DNA of 64,000 nt, taken from positions 1,054,001 to 1,118,000 of the forward strand of contig NC_008610.1 in the NCBI RefSeq assembly GCF_000015105.1. Direction: 5' to 3'. Made by a program: the position numbers and the translations under genes. This document shows positions 53,145 through 61,412 of this stretch, in pieces (the first letter of the stretch is position 1; each line of letters begins with the position of its first letter). The stretch is from Candidatus Ruthia magnifica str. Cm (Calyptogena magnifica). Its GTDB lineage: Bacteria; Pseudomonadota; Gammaproteobacteria; PS1; Pseudothioglobaceae. The notes beneath the pieces were generated by a model that ran no database searches, was not told the origin of the DNA, and was given only the letters and a program-made list of their open reading frames with translations.

Positions 53145-55547
53145 TTACTTGTTTCTTAGACGCGCAGCATTGCCAATCACAATTAATGAACTAATCGGCA
53201 TAACAATGGCTGCAAATAGTGGCGTAACCTTTGCCATCATAGCTAATGGTACCATAAAAGCATTGTATAGTAACGCAAAAATAATATTTTGTTTAATAGT
53301 GTTGTTAGTGTGTTTTGCTAAATTAATCAGCTCAATAATTGAACTAAGTGTGGGTTTTAAGATAACTAAATCTGCACTATTAATCGACACATCACTACCT
53401 GCACCAATCGCAATACTAATATCAGCCTGTACCAAGGCAGGTGCATCATTCACACCATCACCCACCATAAGCACCGTATGATTTTGTTGCAATTGTTTTA
53501 TATAATCAGCCTTATCTTTTGGCAAGGCCTGCGCAATTACATGTTCAATCCCCAGTTTTGAGGCAATTGTTTGGGTGACTATTTCGCTATCACCACTTAA
53601 TATACTCACTTGTTTACCTATGAATTTAAGCTGATTAACAACCTCAGCAGTATCTGATTTAATTTGATCTTTTAAAGCAATAAAACCCAATACATTAGAT
53701 TCGTTAGCACACCAAATACAGATCACACCTTGTTGTCCTAGTAGTCTGGATTTATTTAACAAATTAGCATCCACTTGATGTTTGATATCTACATAAGACA
53801 AATCACCGATTTTATAACTTTGCTGATTAATAACACCGCGTACACCCTGGCCATGATCGGCATAAAACTCACTCACTTCTAAAGTACTATTGGCCATATC
53901 GACGCCAACAATTGCTTTAGCTAAAGGGTGTTCAGAATGCTTTTCAATGCTGACCATGATATTGATAAAATTGATTTTATCAATCAAAGTTTCAATATGA
54001 CTGATACTAAATTCACCCTTGGTGAGTGTGCCAGTTTTATCAAAAACAACCCAATCTACCTTGCCTAGCACCTCAAATACGTCATTATTTTTAATGAGTA
54101 TTTTTTTTTTAATTGCCGCGCCACTTGCAACTGCAATACTCATTGGCGTAGCCAACCCAAACGCACAAGGACAGGTGATAATTAGCACACTGGTGGCACT
54201 TAACAATGCCAAATCAAAATCATATGGATACCAATAAATAAAAGTTACTATTGCTAAAAAAATAGTCGTACCAACAAAATAGGGAATAACCTTATCCAGT
54301 GTGCAAATAATTGAGCTCTTATTGTACTGCATGCTTTCAACCAAGCTAACAATTTGCCCTAAAGCCGAATTATTTAAAGTTTTTGTTACCCTAATCATAA
54401 GACTACCACTGGTATTAATCGAACCAGAAAAAACTTCATCACCAAATTGCTTCCTAACTAATAAAGACTCTCCTGTTAATAGTGACTCATCCACTTCACT
54501 ATCACCTGATAAAACAATACCGTCCACCGCTAAACGTTCTGCAGGCTTAATCAACACAGTCTCATCTATTTTAATTGCACCTACTGGTGTAATTTTTACC
54601 TCGTCTTTACTGACCACATAAGCAACCTTAGGTTGTAACTGTTGCAAAGCGTTAGAAGCCGATAGCGTGGATTTTTTGGCTGAACCTTCAAAATAACGAC
54701 CAATTAAAATCACAAAGATAAAATTAACTACCGTATCAAAATATACCTCATTTTTAGTAGACACCCCCAATAGCACATACACAGAATAAAAATACGTACT
54801 CAACACCCCAATACTAATCGGCACATCCATATTCATAAAACAATTTTTAAGCCCAAAAAAAGCATTTTTAAGAAACGGCATGCCCGCATAAAATAAAGTA
54901 GGTGTGGCCAATGTAAAACCCAGCCACTGAAAATAATTATGATATTCCCCACCTGCTGCACCTGTATACATGGCAATTGAAATCCACAATAAATTCATCA
55001 TCGTAAATGCGCTAAAACTAATACGATAAAGCATGGCTTTATTAGCTTTATTGGCAATAGACTCGGCTATATTTTGCTCGTACGGCATAGCTGCATATCC
55101 AAGATCTGCTAATCTTTTCATAATAACAGACAGTTGAATATCAACATCAACCCAACTAAGACGAATACGCTTATTAATTAAACTTACTCGCACCCAAATA
55201 ATCCCATCAAGTGTACCAATTGCTCTTTCAATTAGCCACACGCAAGCAGCGCAATGAATGGTATCGCTAATCAGAATGATAGTTTTAGTCCTCTCATCAG
55301 AAAGCTCTAAAAAAGACTGTTGAAAAGCATCTGCATCATAAAATTCTACTGGATATTCCAAATCAACAGCAGGCAGCAATGAATTGGTTTGTTGATGATA
55401 AAAAGAACCCAAACCGTTCAAATAAATAGTTTGACATACGTTTGCACAGCCAGCACAACAAAAGTCTTTTTGCTTGTTTTCAATCGACATTTGGACTTTA
55501 TTATGGTTAGTAACTTCTAATCCACAGTGATAACAGACATTGCTCAT
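53145..55547 (-). CDS. ccoI: CcoI/FixI-type copper-exporting P-type ATPase
   Basis: The 800-residue protein has a Cys-rich N-terminus (CYHCGLEV, DFCCAGCANVC), a metal-binding domain with HCAACVWLIERA, eight expected membrane segments, the CPC metal site at Cys459-Pro-Cys461 (TCPCAFGLATP), the phosphorylated Asp503 in DKTGTLTKGE, and the hinge GDGVNDAPALVQAD. The extended Cys-rich N-terminus marks the CcoI/FixI class, which supplies copper for assembly of cbb3-type cytochrome oxidase. The cco structural genes and ccoS are not in this window, so the symbol is by class. Confidence 0.88.
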   Translation of the reverse strand: MSNVCYHCGLEVTNHNKVQMSIENKQKDFCCAGCANVCQTIYLNGLGSFYHQQTNSLLPAVDLEYPVEFYDADAFQQSFLELSDERTKTIILISDTIHCAACVWLIERAIGTLDGIIWVRVSLINKRIRLSWVDVDIQLSVIMKRLADLGYAAMPYEQNIAESIANKANKAMLYRISFSAFTMMNLLWISIAMYTGAAGGEYHNYFQWLGFTLATPTLFYAGMPFLKNAFFGLKNCFMNMDVPISIGVLSTYFYSVYVLLGVSTKNEVYFDTVVNFIFVILIGRYFEGSAKKSTLSASNALQQLQPKVAYVVSKDEVKITPVGAIKIDETVLIKPAERLAVDGIVLSGDSEVDESLLTGESLLVRKQFGDEVFSGSINTSGSLMIRVTKTLNNSALGQIVSLVESMQYNKSSIICTLDKVIPYFVGTTIFLAIVTFIYWYPYDFDLALLSATSVLIITCPCAFGLATPMSIAVASGAAIKKKILIKNNDVFEVLGKVDWVVFDKTGTLTKGEFSISHIETLIDKINFINIMVSIEKHSEHPLAKAIVGVDMANSTLEVSEFYADHGQGVRGVINQQSYKIGDLSYVDIKHQVDANLLNKSRLLGQQGVICIWCANESNVLGFIALKDQIKSDTAEVVNQLKFIGKQVSILSGDSEIVTQTIASKLGIEHVIAQALPKDKADYIKQLQQNHTVLMVGDGVNDAPALVQADISIAIGAGSDVSINSADLVILKPTLSSIIELINLAKHTNNTIKQNIIFALLYNAFMVPLAMMAKVTPLFAAIVMPISSLIVIGNAARLRNK

Positions 55548-55651
55548 GGTGGTTGATTTTATTGTATTTATGCCTCTAAGCGTTTACAATATCAGCCCAG
55601 ACTTATTAACTTTGATACAATTTATGCAACACATAAAACAACGATTTTTTA

Positions 55652-56413
55652 ATGATGACTAGTCGCCCCTCTTGCTTTTTAAACAAAAAGCTATACTCTG
55701 CACTTTTTAGGCATATAAATCAACCCTTTGCACCTACCACTGTGCATAAATTTTCCATAAAACTTGTAACACTACTTAGTTTGTTATTAATTAGTACTCA
55801 AAGTATCTCTAAATCACCAATTCGTCTTTACAAACAATACCTAATTGGCACGCCAAAAGTATATTTACAAAAGTCGTACCCATTAAAAGATTGCTCTGCA
55901 AAATACGAAAAAGGAACACTGTGCATGCAAAAACATTCATTAGCCGGAGAAGAAGCTGAAATTGCTTTTCGATTCTTAAACGACAGGCTTATATCAATTG
56001 TTCTAATAATGCCACTAGCTGATATCAGCAAAGTTAAGAAAATATTCTATGCACTAAAAACGCAGTTTGATTTAGTATTAATCGAACAAGGCAATAATAA
56101 ATTAGATATTATCAAAATTAGCACCAACACTTTTAACAAGCATAAACTTGCTAAAATAATTGCTGATTTTGAAAATGAAGCCTACCAAAAACACAATATT
56201 AAATACACATTCATCAGTAAAAAGGATTTTATTATTCAATCACGTAAATCACGCAATTTTACTGATATTTTTAAGAATACACCCATGCAAATGCGCGCCG
56301 CAACTTACAGCATAGTCTGGAAAAATAGGCAAGTGATTGGCACTATTAGTTTTATTGTGCCTAATATTACTCAATCTTATCTTGATCAAAACCCAATTGT
56401 AGAGGACTTCTAG
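55652..56413 (+). CDS. Predicted exported protein of unknown function
   Basis: The 253-residue frame is not recognised. A hydrophobic stretch FSIKLVTLLSLLLISTQSISKS near residues 33-55 looks like a signal peptide but is too far from the ATG. Starting instead at the GTG at 55742 gives a normal signal peptide with the cleavage site after the Ser-rich end, and I think that start likelier. The mature part has two cysteines (DCSAKYEKGTLCMQ) that could form a disulfide, then mixed alpha/beta sequence. It lies 8 bases before glmU and is divergent from ccoI. Confidence 0.65.
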   Translation: MMTSRPSCFLNKKLYSALFRHINQPFAPTTVHKFSIKLVTLLSLLLISTQSISKSPIRLYKQYLIGTPKVYLQKSYPLKDCSAKYEKGTLCMQKHSLAGEEAEIAFRFLNDRLISIVLIMPLADISKVKKIFYALKTQFDLVLIEQGNNKLDIIKISTNTFNKHKLAKIIADFENEAYQKHNIKYTFISKKDFIIQSRKSRNFTDIFKNTPMQMRAATYSIVWKNRQVIGTISFIVPNITQSYLDQNPIVEDF

Positions 56414-56421
56414 GCTATTTT

Positions 56422-57780
56422 ATGAAAAATATTCACGCTATTATTTTGGCCGCAGGCAAAGGCTCGCGTATGAACTCATCTAAACCAAAAGTTTTGCAAA
56501 CCTTATCAAATAACACCTTATTGGGGCATATTTTGTCTCAAGTTAAAGGCTTGTGCGATAAAGTTCATGTAGTTTATGGCTTTGAAGGCAACCAAGTACA
56601 ACGAAAAATTAACGATTCCAATATCAACTGGGTAGAGCAAACCGAACAGTTAGGTACTGGACACGCCGTTGCTCAAGCAATGCCACATATTGAGGACAAT
56701 TCAATTTCACTCATATTATATGGTGATGTTCCTCTGATTAAAAAATCCACACTAGCTGATTTAATTCATAAAGCACAACAAAGTGGCCTTTCTTTATTGT
56801 CTGTAATTTTAGACAATCCAACTGGATATGGACGTATCATTCGTAAAGACAAGCAAATACAAGCCATTGTTGAACAAAAAGATGCAACTAATACGCAACT
56901 AAATATTAATGAAGTGAATACGGGCATTATGGCTGTTCACTCACAATTATTAAAACAGTATTTAAGCAAAATCAACTCAAGCAACGCCCAAGGAGAGCTT
57001 TATTTAACCGATATTATTGCTTGCGCAATCACTGATGGACAAATTGTTTCATCCATTATTAGCAAAAATAAATTTGAGATAGCGGGTGTAAATGATAAAG
57101 TACAATTGGCAGAATTAGAACGTATTTTCCAAATAAATCAAGCAACACAATTTATGCAACAAGGGCTTAGTTTAAAAGACCCAAATAGGTTTGATTGTCG
57201 AGGTGTATTCACCTTTGGGAAAGATTGCGAGATTGACATTAACGCGCTCATTGAAGGCGAGGTAGTACTAGGAGACAATACTATAATTGCACCGAATTGT
57301 ATTATAAAAAACTCCAAAATAGGCAATTGTATATCAATTTTATCAAACTGCGTTATTGAAGATTGCGTTATTGAAGATGGCGCCACTATTGGTCCATTTG
57401 CACGCATTCGTCCAAACACTCACATCAAAACTTATGCCAAAATTGGTAATTTTGTTGAAGTTAAAAAGTCCATCATTGGTGAAAACACCAATGTTTCTCA
57501 TTTAAGCTATATAGGCGATGCCATTATCGGCAAGAACGTCAACATTAGCGCTGGTGTCATAACTTGTAATTACGATGGTATTAACAAACATCAAACCATC
57601 ATTGGCGATGGTGCATTCATTGGTTCTGATTCTCAACTAGTTGCACCCATCAAAATTGGTAAAAATGCCACAATTGGTGCAGGTTCCACCATCACTAAAG
57701 CAGCACCTGATAATCAATTAAGTTTAAGTCGTACCAAACAAATCAGCCTAAAAAATTGGCAACGTCCGACTAAAAAATAA
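56422..57780 (+). CDS. glmU: Bifunctional GlmU (GlcN-1-P acetyltransferase / uridyltransferase)
   Basis: The 452-residue protein has an N-terminal uridyltransferase domain (LAAGKGSRMNSSKPKVLQ, QLGTGHAVAQAMP, YGDVPL) and a C-terminal left-handed beta-helix of hexapeptide repeats with the acetyltransferase residues in GNFVEVKKSIIGENT, HLSYIGDA and NYDGINKHQT. It makes UDP-GlcNAc for peptidoglycan and lipopolysaccharide. E. coli GlmU is 456. It is probably co-transcribed with the preceding exported protein. Confidence 0.97.
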   Translation: MKNIHAIILAAGKGSRMNSSKPKVLQTLSNNTLLGHILSQVKGLCDKVHVVYGFEGNQVQRKINDSNINWVEQTEQLGTGHAVAQAMPHIEDNSISLILYGDVPLIKKSTLADLIHKAQQSGLSLLSVILDNPTGYGRIIRKDKQIQAIVEQKDATNTQLNINEVNTGIMAVHSQLLKQYLSKINSSNAQGELYLTDIIACAITDGQIVSSIISKNKFEIAGVNDKVQLAELERIFQINQATQFMQQGLSLKDPNRFDCRGVFTFGKDCEIDINALIEGEVVLGDNTIIAPNCIIKNSKIGNCISILSNCVIEDCVIEDGATIGPFARIRPNTHIKTYAKIGNFVEVKKSIIGENTNVSHLSYIGDAIIGKNVNISAGVITCNYDGINKHQTIIGDGAFIGSDSQLVAPIKIGKNATIGAGSTITKAAPDNQLSLSRTKQISLKNWQRPTKK

Positions 57781-58001
57781 ATGCACTCTGTCTCACATTT
57801 AACATAGGCTTAAATATCTTTAAGATAGGTTTTTTATAAATAGTCAGGGCTTATGTGATCCTATCATTTTTTCTTGACGCCTCTTGTTAAGATTTATTTA
57901 AATAAAATTTATAGCGCTTTAAACAACTCATTTTAAAAAAGATACAAATTGATACTATCAAAACAACCTTCTTAGGGGATATTTTTTATTTTTCAAATAA
58001 A

Positions 58002-59207
58002 TTAAAATTCAATGCCTTCAATTTGTGCAATAGTATGAATATCCTTATCACCACGGCCTGAAAGGTTAATAATGATATGTTTATCTTTACCTAATTCTTT
58101 TGCAAGTTTAATACCATAAGCCACAGCATGAGAAGATTCCAATGCTGGCAAAATACCTTCAACTTTGGTGAGTACATGAAATGCTTCTAATGCCTCTTTA
58201 TCAGTAATTGCCACGTATCGTGCACGCCCACTATCTTTTAAATATGCATGTTCTGGACCAACACCAGGATAATCAAGACCTGCCGAGATTGAATGTCCTT
58301 CAATAATTTGTCCATTTTCATCTTCCATTAAATAAGTACGATTACCGTGTAAAACACCCACACTACCTGCACAAAGTGGAGCGGAATGTGCAGTTGGACC
58401 TTTTTCTAAACCATATCCTGCTGCCTCAACACCATAGATTTCAACTGAGGCGTCATCAATAAATGCATGAAACAAACCAATCGCATTTGAACCACCACCC
58501 ACACAAGCTACCAAAACATCAGGCAAACCACCCACTTGTGCAGCAAATTGTACTTTTGTTTCTTTACCAATAATACTTTGAAAATCTCGTACCATCATTG
58601 GGTAAGGATGTGGACCTACGACTGTACCAATAATATAGAACGTATCATCAATATTCGTCACCCAATCGCGCATCGCTTCATTAATTGAGTCTTTAAGTGT
58701 TTTTGAACCTAAAGTAACTGGAATAACCGTAGCACCTAACAACTTCATGCGAAAAACGTTGAGCGCTTGGCGAGCCACATCCACCTCACCCATATAAACC
58801 ACACATTCTAGCCCCAGACGCGCTGCAACCGTTGCCGTTGCCACTCCATGCTGACCAGCACCCGTTTCAGCAATAATGCGTGTTTTACCCATACGCTTAG
58901 CAAGTAGTGCCTGACCAATGGTGTTGTTAATTTTATGTGCACCCGTATGATTTAAATCTTCACGTTTAAGATAAATCTGAGCGCCATCCAATTTCTTGCT
59001 TAAATTTTGTGCATGATAAAGTGGCGTTTCACGACCTACATAATGCTTTAAATCCTGTTCAAACTCACGAATAAAATCTTCATCATCTTTAAACTTAGCA
59101 TAAGCATCTTTGAGTTCAGTAACAGCTATCATGAGTGTTTCTGCAGTAAAAATACCGCCATATTGCTCAAAATGACCCTTATCATCTGGTAAATTGTAAC
59201 TACTCAT
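58002..59207 (-). CDS. trpB: Tryptophan synthase, beta subunit
   Basis: The 401-residue PLP enzyme has [20 protein letters not shown], in which the Lys after His binds [23 protein letters not shown], and the glycine loop [10 protein letters not shown]. It condenses indole with serine. The start overlaps the trpF stop by four bases (ATGA), so the two are coupled. Its partner trpA lies about 6 kb away on the same strand. No trp leader or attenuator is seen. Confidence 0.97.
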   Translation of the reverse strand: MSSYNLPDDKGHFEQYGGIFTAETLMIAVTELKDAYAKFKDDEDFIREFEQDLKHYVGRETPLYHAQNLSKKLDGAQIYLKREDLNHTGAHKINNTIGQALLAKRMGKTRIIAETGAGQHGVATATVAARLGLECVVYMGEVDVARQALNVFRMKLLGATVIPVTLGSKTLKDSINEAMRDWVTNIDDTFYIIGTVVGPHPYPMMVRDFQSIIGKETKVQFAAQVGGLPDVLVACVGGGSNAIGLFHAFIDDASVEIYGVEAAGYGLEKGPTAHSAPLCAGSVGVLHGNRTYLMEDENGQIIEGHSISAGLDYPGVGPEHAYLKDSGRARYVAITDKEALEAFHVLTKVEGILPALESSHAVAYGIKLAKELGKDKHIIINLSGRGDKDIHTIAQIEGIEF

Positions 59208-59812
59208 AGATTTGCTTTTTGCATAAATTGTTTAATCTTGTTAATATCTTTAATACCTTTTTCACTTTCAACACCACTTGACACATCAACCGCATAAGGA
59301 TGTACTTGGTCAATAGCATCAGCCACCGTATTAGGGCTAATCCCGCCCGCTAAAATAATAGGCAGATTAATATCAACTTTAGCCAAGTGCCAATCAAAAT
59401 GCTCGCCTGTACCGCCATAAATATTTTTGTTAAACGTATCTAATAACAAACCACTAGCCTGATGGTACTCATCTGCCATTTTAGTGATATTAGTATGCTC
59501 ATTCACACGCAAAGCCCTAATAAACGGCATGGCATATTGAGCGCACTCATGTGCTGACTCATCGCCATGAAATTGCAAAGTATCCAGTGGCACTTCACAC
59601 AATACTTCATCAATAAAGTATGCATCCGCATTCACAAACAAGCCCACACGATTCACAAAGGGGGGTAATACGCTTACAATATCAATCGCAGTTTCGATAT
59701 CAACACAACGTGGAGATTTGTCATAAAACACCAAGCCAATTGCATCAATACCAAGTATGGTAGCTTGATTGGCATTATCTGCATTAGTAAATCCACAAAC
59801 CTTAATCTTCAT
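59204..59812 (-). CDS. trpF: Phosphoribosylanthranilate isomerase
   Basis: The 202-residue TIM barrel starts [17 protein letters not shown] with the catalytic Cys of [40 protein letters not shown] (with the catalytic Asp) and AGGISPNTV follow, then AVDVSSGVE. It is monofunctional, not fused to TrpC. Its start overlaps the preceding gene stop by one base. Confidence 0.96.
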   Translation of the reverse strand: MKIKVCGFTNADNANQATILGIDAIGLVFYDKSPRCVDIETAIDIVSVLPPFVNRVGLFVNADAYFIDEVLCEVPLDTLQFHGDESAHECAQYAMPFIRALRVNEHTNITKMADEYHQASGLLLDTFNKNIYGGTGEHFDWHLAKVDINLPIILAGGISPNTVADAIDQVHPYAVDVSSGVESEKGIKDINKIKQFMQKANL

Positions 59813-60519
59813 TACTTACCCTCAGCATCTAATTTTGCTTTAATCTTATCTCTATCAACCCACCAATCATCAGCCACTAACTGGTCAATAGCACCTGAAA
59901 GTTTTTTCAAAAATACTTTTGGCTTGTCTAATTGTAAGGTTTTACGCCATAAATCAAAAGCTGATTGATTAGTAACATGAGAATGCTCACCCGCAACAGA
60001 TGCCATCATTTGTGATGCAAAAAAAGTTAAATCATCATCCGCACCACAACGCATGGAAGTAATATAATTCGCCGTTGCAGCGGCAATAGCGCAAGTATCT
60101 GCCTCTTTTGGCGACTCCTCAACCAAATATTGTAACATTACAACAGTCAACTCTGGGTTAATTGGAAAGGTAACACCTAACCACAACGCATGACCTAAGG
60201 CTTTCAAAGCATCTGGTCCTTCGGATAAAAACATTACATCACAGGCTTCAACCGCCAACTCCCAAAGCTCATTATCCCTTGCGATATCAAAAGCACTAAA
60301 TGCCTTTTTCCAAGCATCTGAACCCTTATAACGCTCAATTTGGATTCTACCAATCTCTAATAAATTTTTAATTTTCTTCTCAGCAGGCGTATCTGCAGTT
60401 TGCGCTTGGATTTGTTTTTCAAAAAAATCCAGTCTAGACTGAAGTTGCTCTTCATTGGCATATAAATCCTCACCACTTTCAGCATCAAAAATCTGCCCTT
60501 TATTTAAGTATTTTCCCAT
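59812..60519 (-). CDS. Unknown soluble protein upstream of trpF
   Basis: I do not recognise this 235-residue protein. It starts MGKYLNKGQIFDAESGEDLY and is rich in helices, Asp, Glu and Ala, with no signal peptide or membrane segment. The middle (ELAVEACDVMFLSEGPDALK) has a helical-repeat feel. Four cysteines are scattered rather than clustered. It ends at the trpF start (one-base overlap), so it is co-translated with trpF-trpB, and it follows a 60-residue protein by 10 bases. The intact frame indicates selection. Role unknown. Confidence 0.75.
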   Translation of the reverse strand: MGKYLNKGQIFDAESGEDLYANEEQLQSRLDFFEKQIQAQTADTPAEKKIKNLLEIGRIQIERYKGSDAWKKAFSAFDIARDNELWELAVEACDVMFLSEGPDALKALGHALWLGVTFPINPELTVVMLQYLVEESPKEADTCAIAAATANYITSMRCGADDDLTFFASQMMASVAGEHSHVTNQSAFDLWRKTLQLDKPKVFLKKLSGAIDQLVADDWWVDRDKIKAKLDAEGK

Positions 60520-60529
60520 CAGCTGTTTC

Positions 60530-60712
60530 CTAATAAAAGGCCGCCTCTAAACGGTCCTCCCAATTATCAGGCACATCCACATAATCAGGCTTCACATCCA
60601 TCTTAAAAAACCGCTCATTGGATACTTTAGACACTTGCTTCAAAACTATAACCAACACCTCAAAACTTTCAACCTGTGGATTAGCAATAATTACTTCACT
60701 CAACAATAACAT
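60530..60712 (-). CDS. Small protein upstream of the trpF-linked unknown gene
   Basis: The 60-residue product has a beta-rich first half (LLSEVIIANPQVESFEVLVI) and an acidic C-terminus (DVPDNWEDRLEAAFY). I recognise no family. It sits 10 bases before the 235-residue unknown gene in the same direction, which supports it as real. Context suggests the two are expressed with trpF-trpB. Confidence 0.6.
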   Translation of the reverse strand: MLLLSEVIIANPQVESFEVLVIVLKQVSKVSNERFFKMDVKPDYVDVPDNWEDRLEAAFY

Positions 60713-60717
60713 TTTAC

Positions 60718-61005
60718 CATATATTCATATAAATATCTTTGATTCATGATTTGTATACAATCTTCATATTCATCTACCTTTCCAGCAAGAAAATTTTTTA
60801 CCATTAACTTGACTGTATCTACACATAAATTCTGTAAATTTTCTATTAAAATAAAGTTGGTTGGTTATTTATTGTTATCAATATATTCATATCCAATATC
60901 TAAACAATCGACTTCAAACAGTTCATCCTTTTCATCAAAATCTGAACATATAATTTTGAATAGAAAATAAAAATTATAATTACATTCTATATATTTAATA
61001 CTTGT
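60718..61005 (-). pseudogene. Unidentified gene remnant
   Basis: On the minus strand, reading with one stop, IICSDFDEKDELFEVDCLDI is followed by GYEYIDNNK (stop), then NLQNLCVDTVKLMVKNFLAG and DEYEDCIQIMNQRYLYEY. The amino-acid texture looks like a former real protein of at least 85 residues. No family is recognised. It lies directly upstream of the 60-residue protein, so the promoter of that operon must be in or before it. Confidence 0.4.
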
Positions 61006-61009
61006 TCTT

Positions 61010-61391
61010 TTATAATCTTCTTATTTGCCTTATTTTATATTTTCCACGACTTTGAAATTCAAGATAATTTTTATCTCTTAAAATTTATAACTATTACCTT
61101 ACCATTGCTTGAATATTATTATTTTCTGTATATTTCAACTTTAAAAATTTCTAAAATTGATAAATACCGTTCAAATTAAAACTATTTTTATCATAATTCA
61201 AAAAAGCTTAGGTTTAAGTCATTTTACAATCCTTCTATCATTGTTAAATATACACCATCAATAATTTTATTTATCCAGCTTTCACTTAAAGCCATTATTT
61301 TTTGAGAATTACTATTATATACATTGGCAATAGATGAATAAAGATTCAAACTCATTGTTACTTTGGAAGTAGTGTTTTCAAAGATCGGCAT
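61010..61391 (-). pseudogene. Remnant of a DpnI-family restriction endonuclease
   Basis: The N-terminus MSLNLYSSIANVYNSNSQKI followed by ALSESWI matches the DpnI start (ETYKSNSQKARILTEDWV). The next block, NKIIDGVYLTMIE, matches the DpnI segment STINDGAYATMM; the zinc-finger and ELKSKK catalytic stretch between them is deleted. NYDKNSFN follows. The C-terminal wing, NNNIQAMVR and then ILRDKNYLEFQSRGKYKIRQ, matches the DpnI winged helix (ILRDKEIIEFKGRGKYRK). Stops and frameshifts break the frame. DpnI enzymes cut G-m6A-TC. Confidence 0.75.
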
Positions 61392-61412
61392 AATTCATAA
61401 TTAAAACTGAAT

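Noticed and set aside
60746-60970. A 74-codon plus-strand frame upstream of the trp-linked genes.
   Set aside because: It is the complement of a protein-like minus-strand remnant and has no recognisable features.
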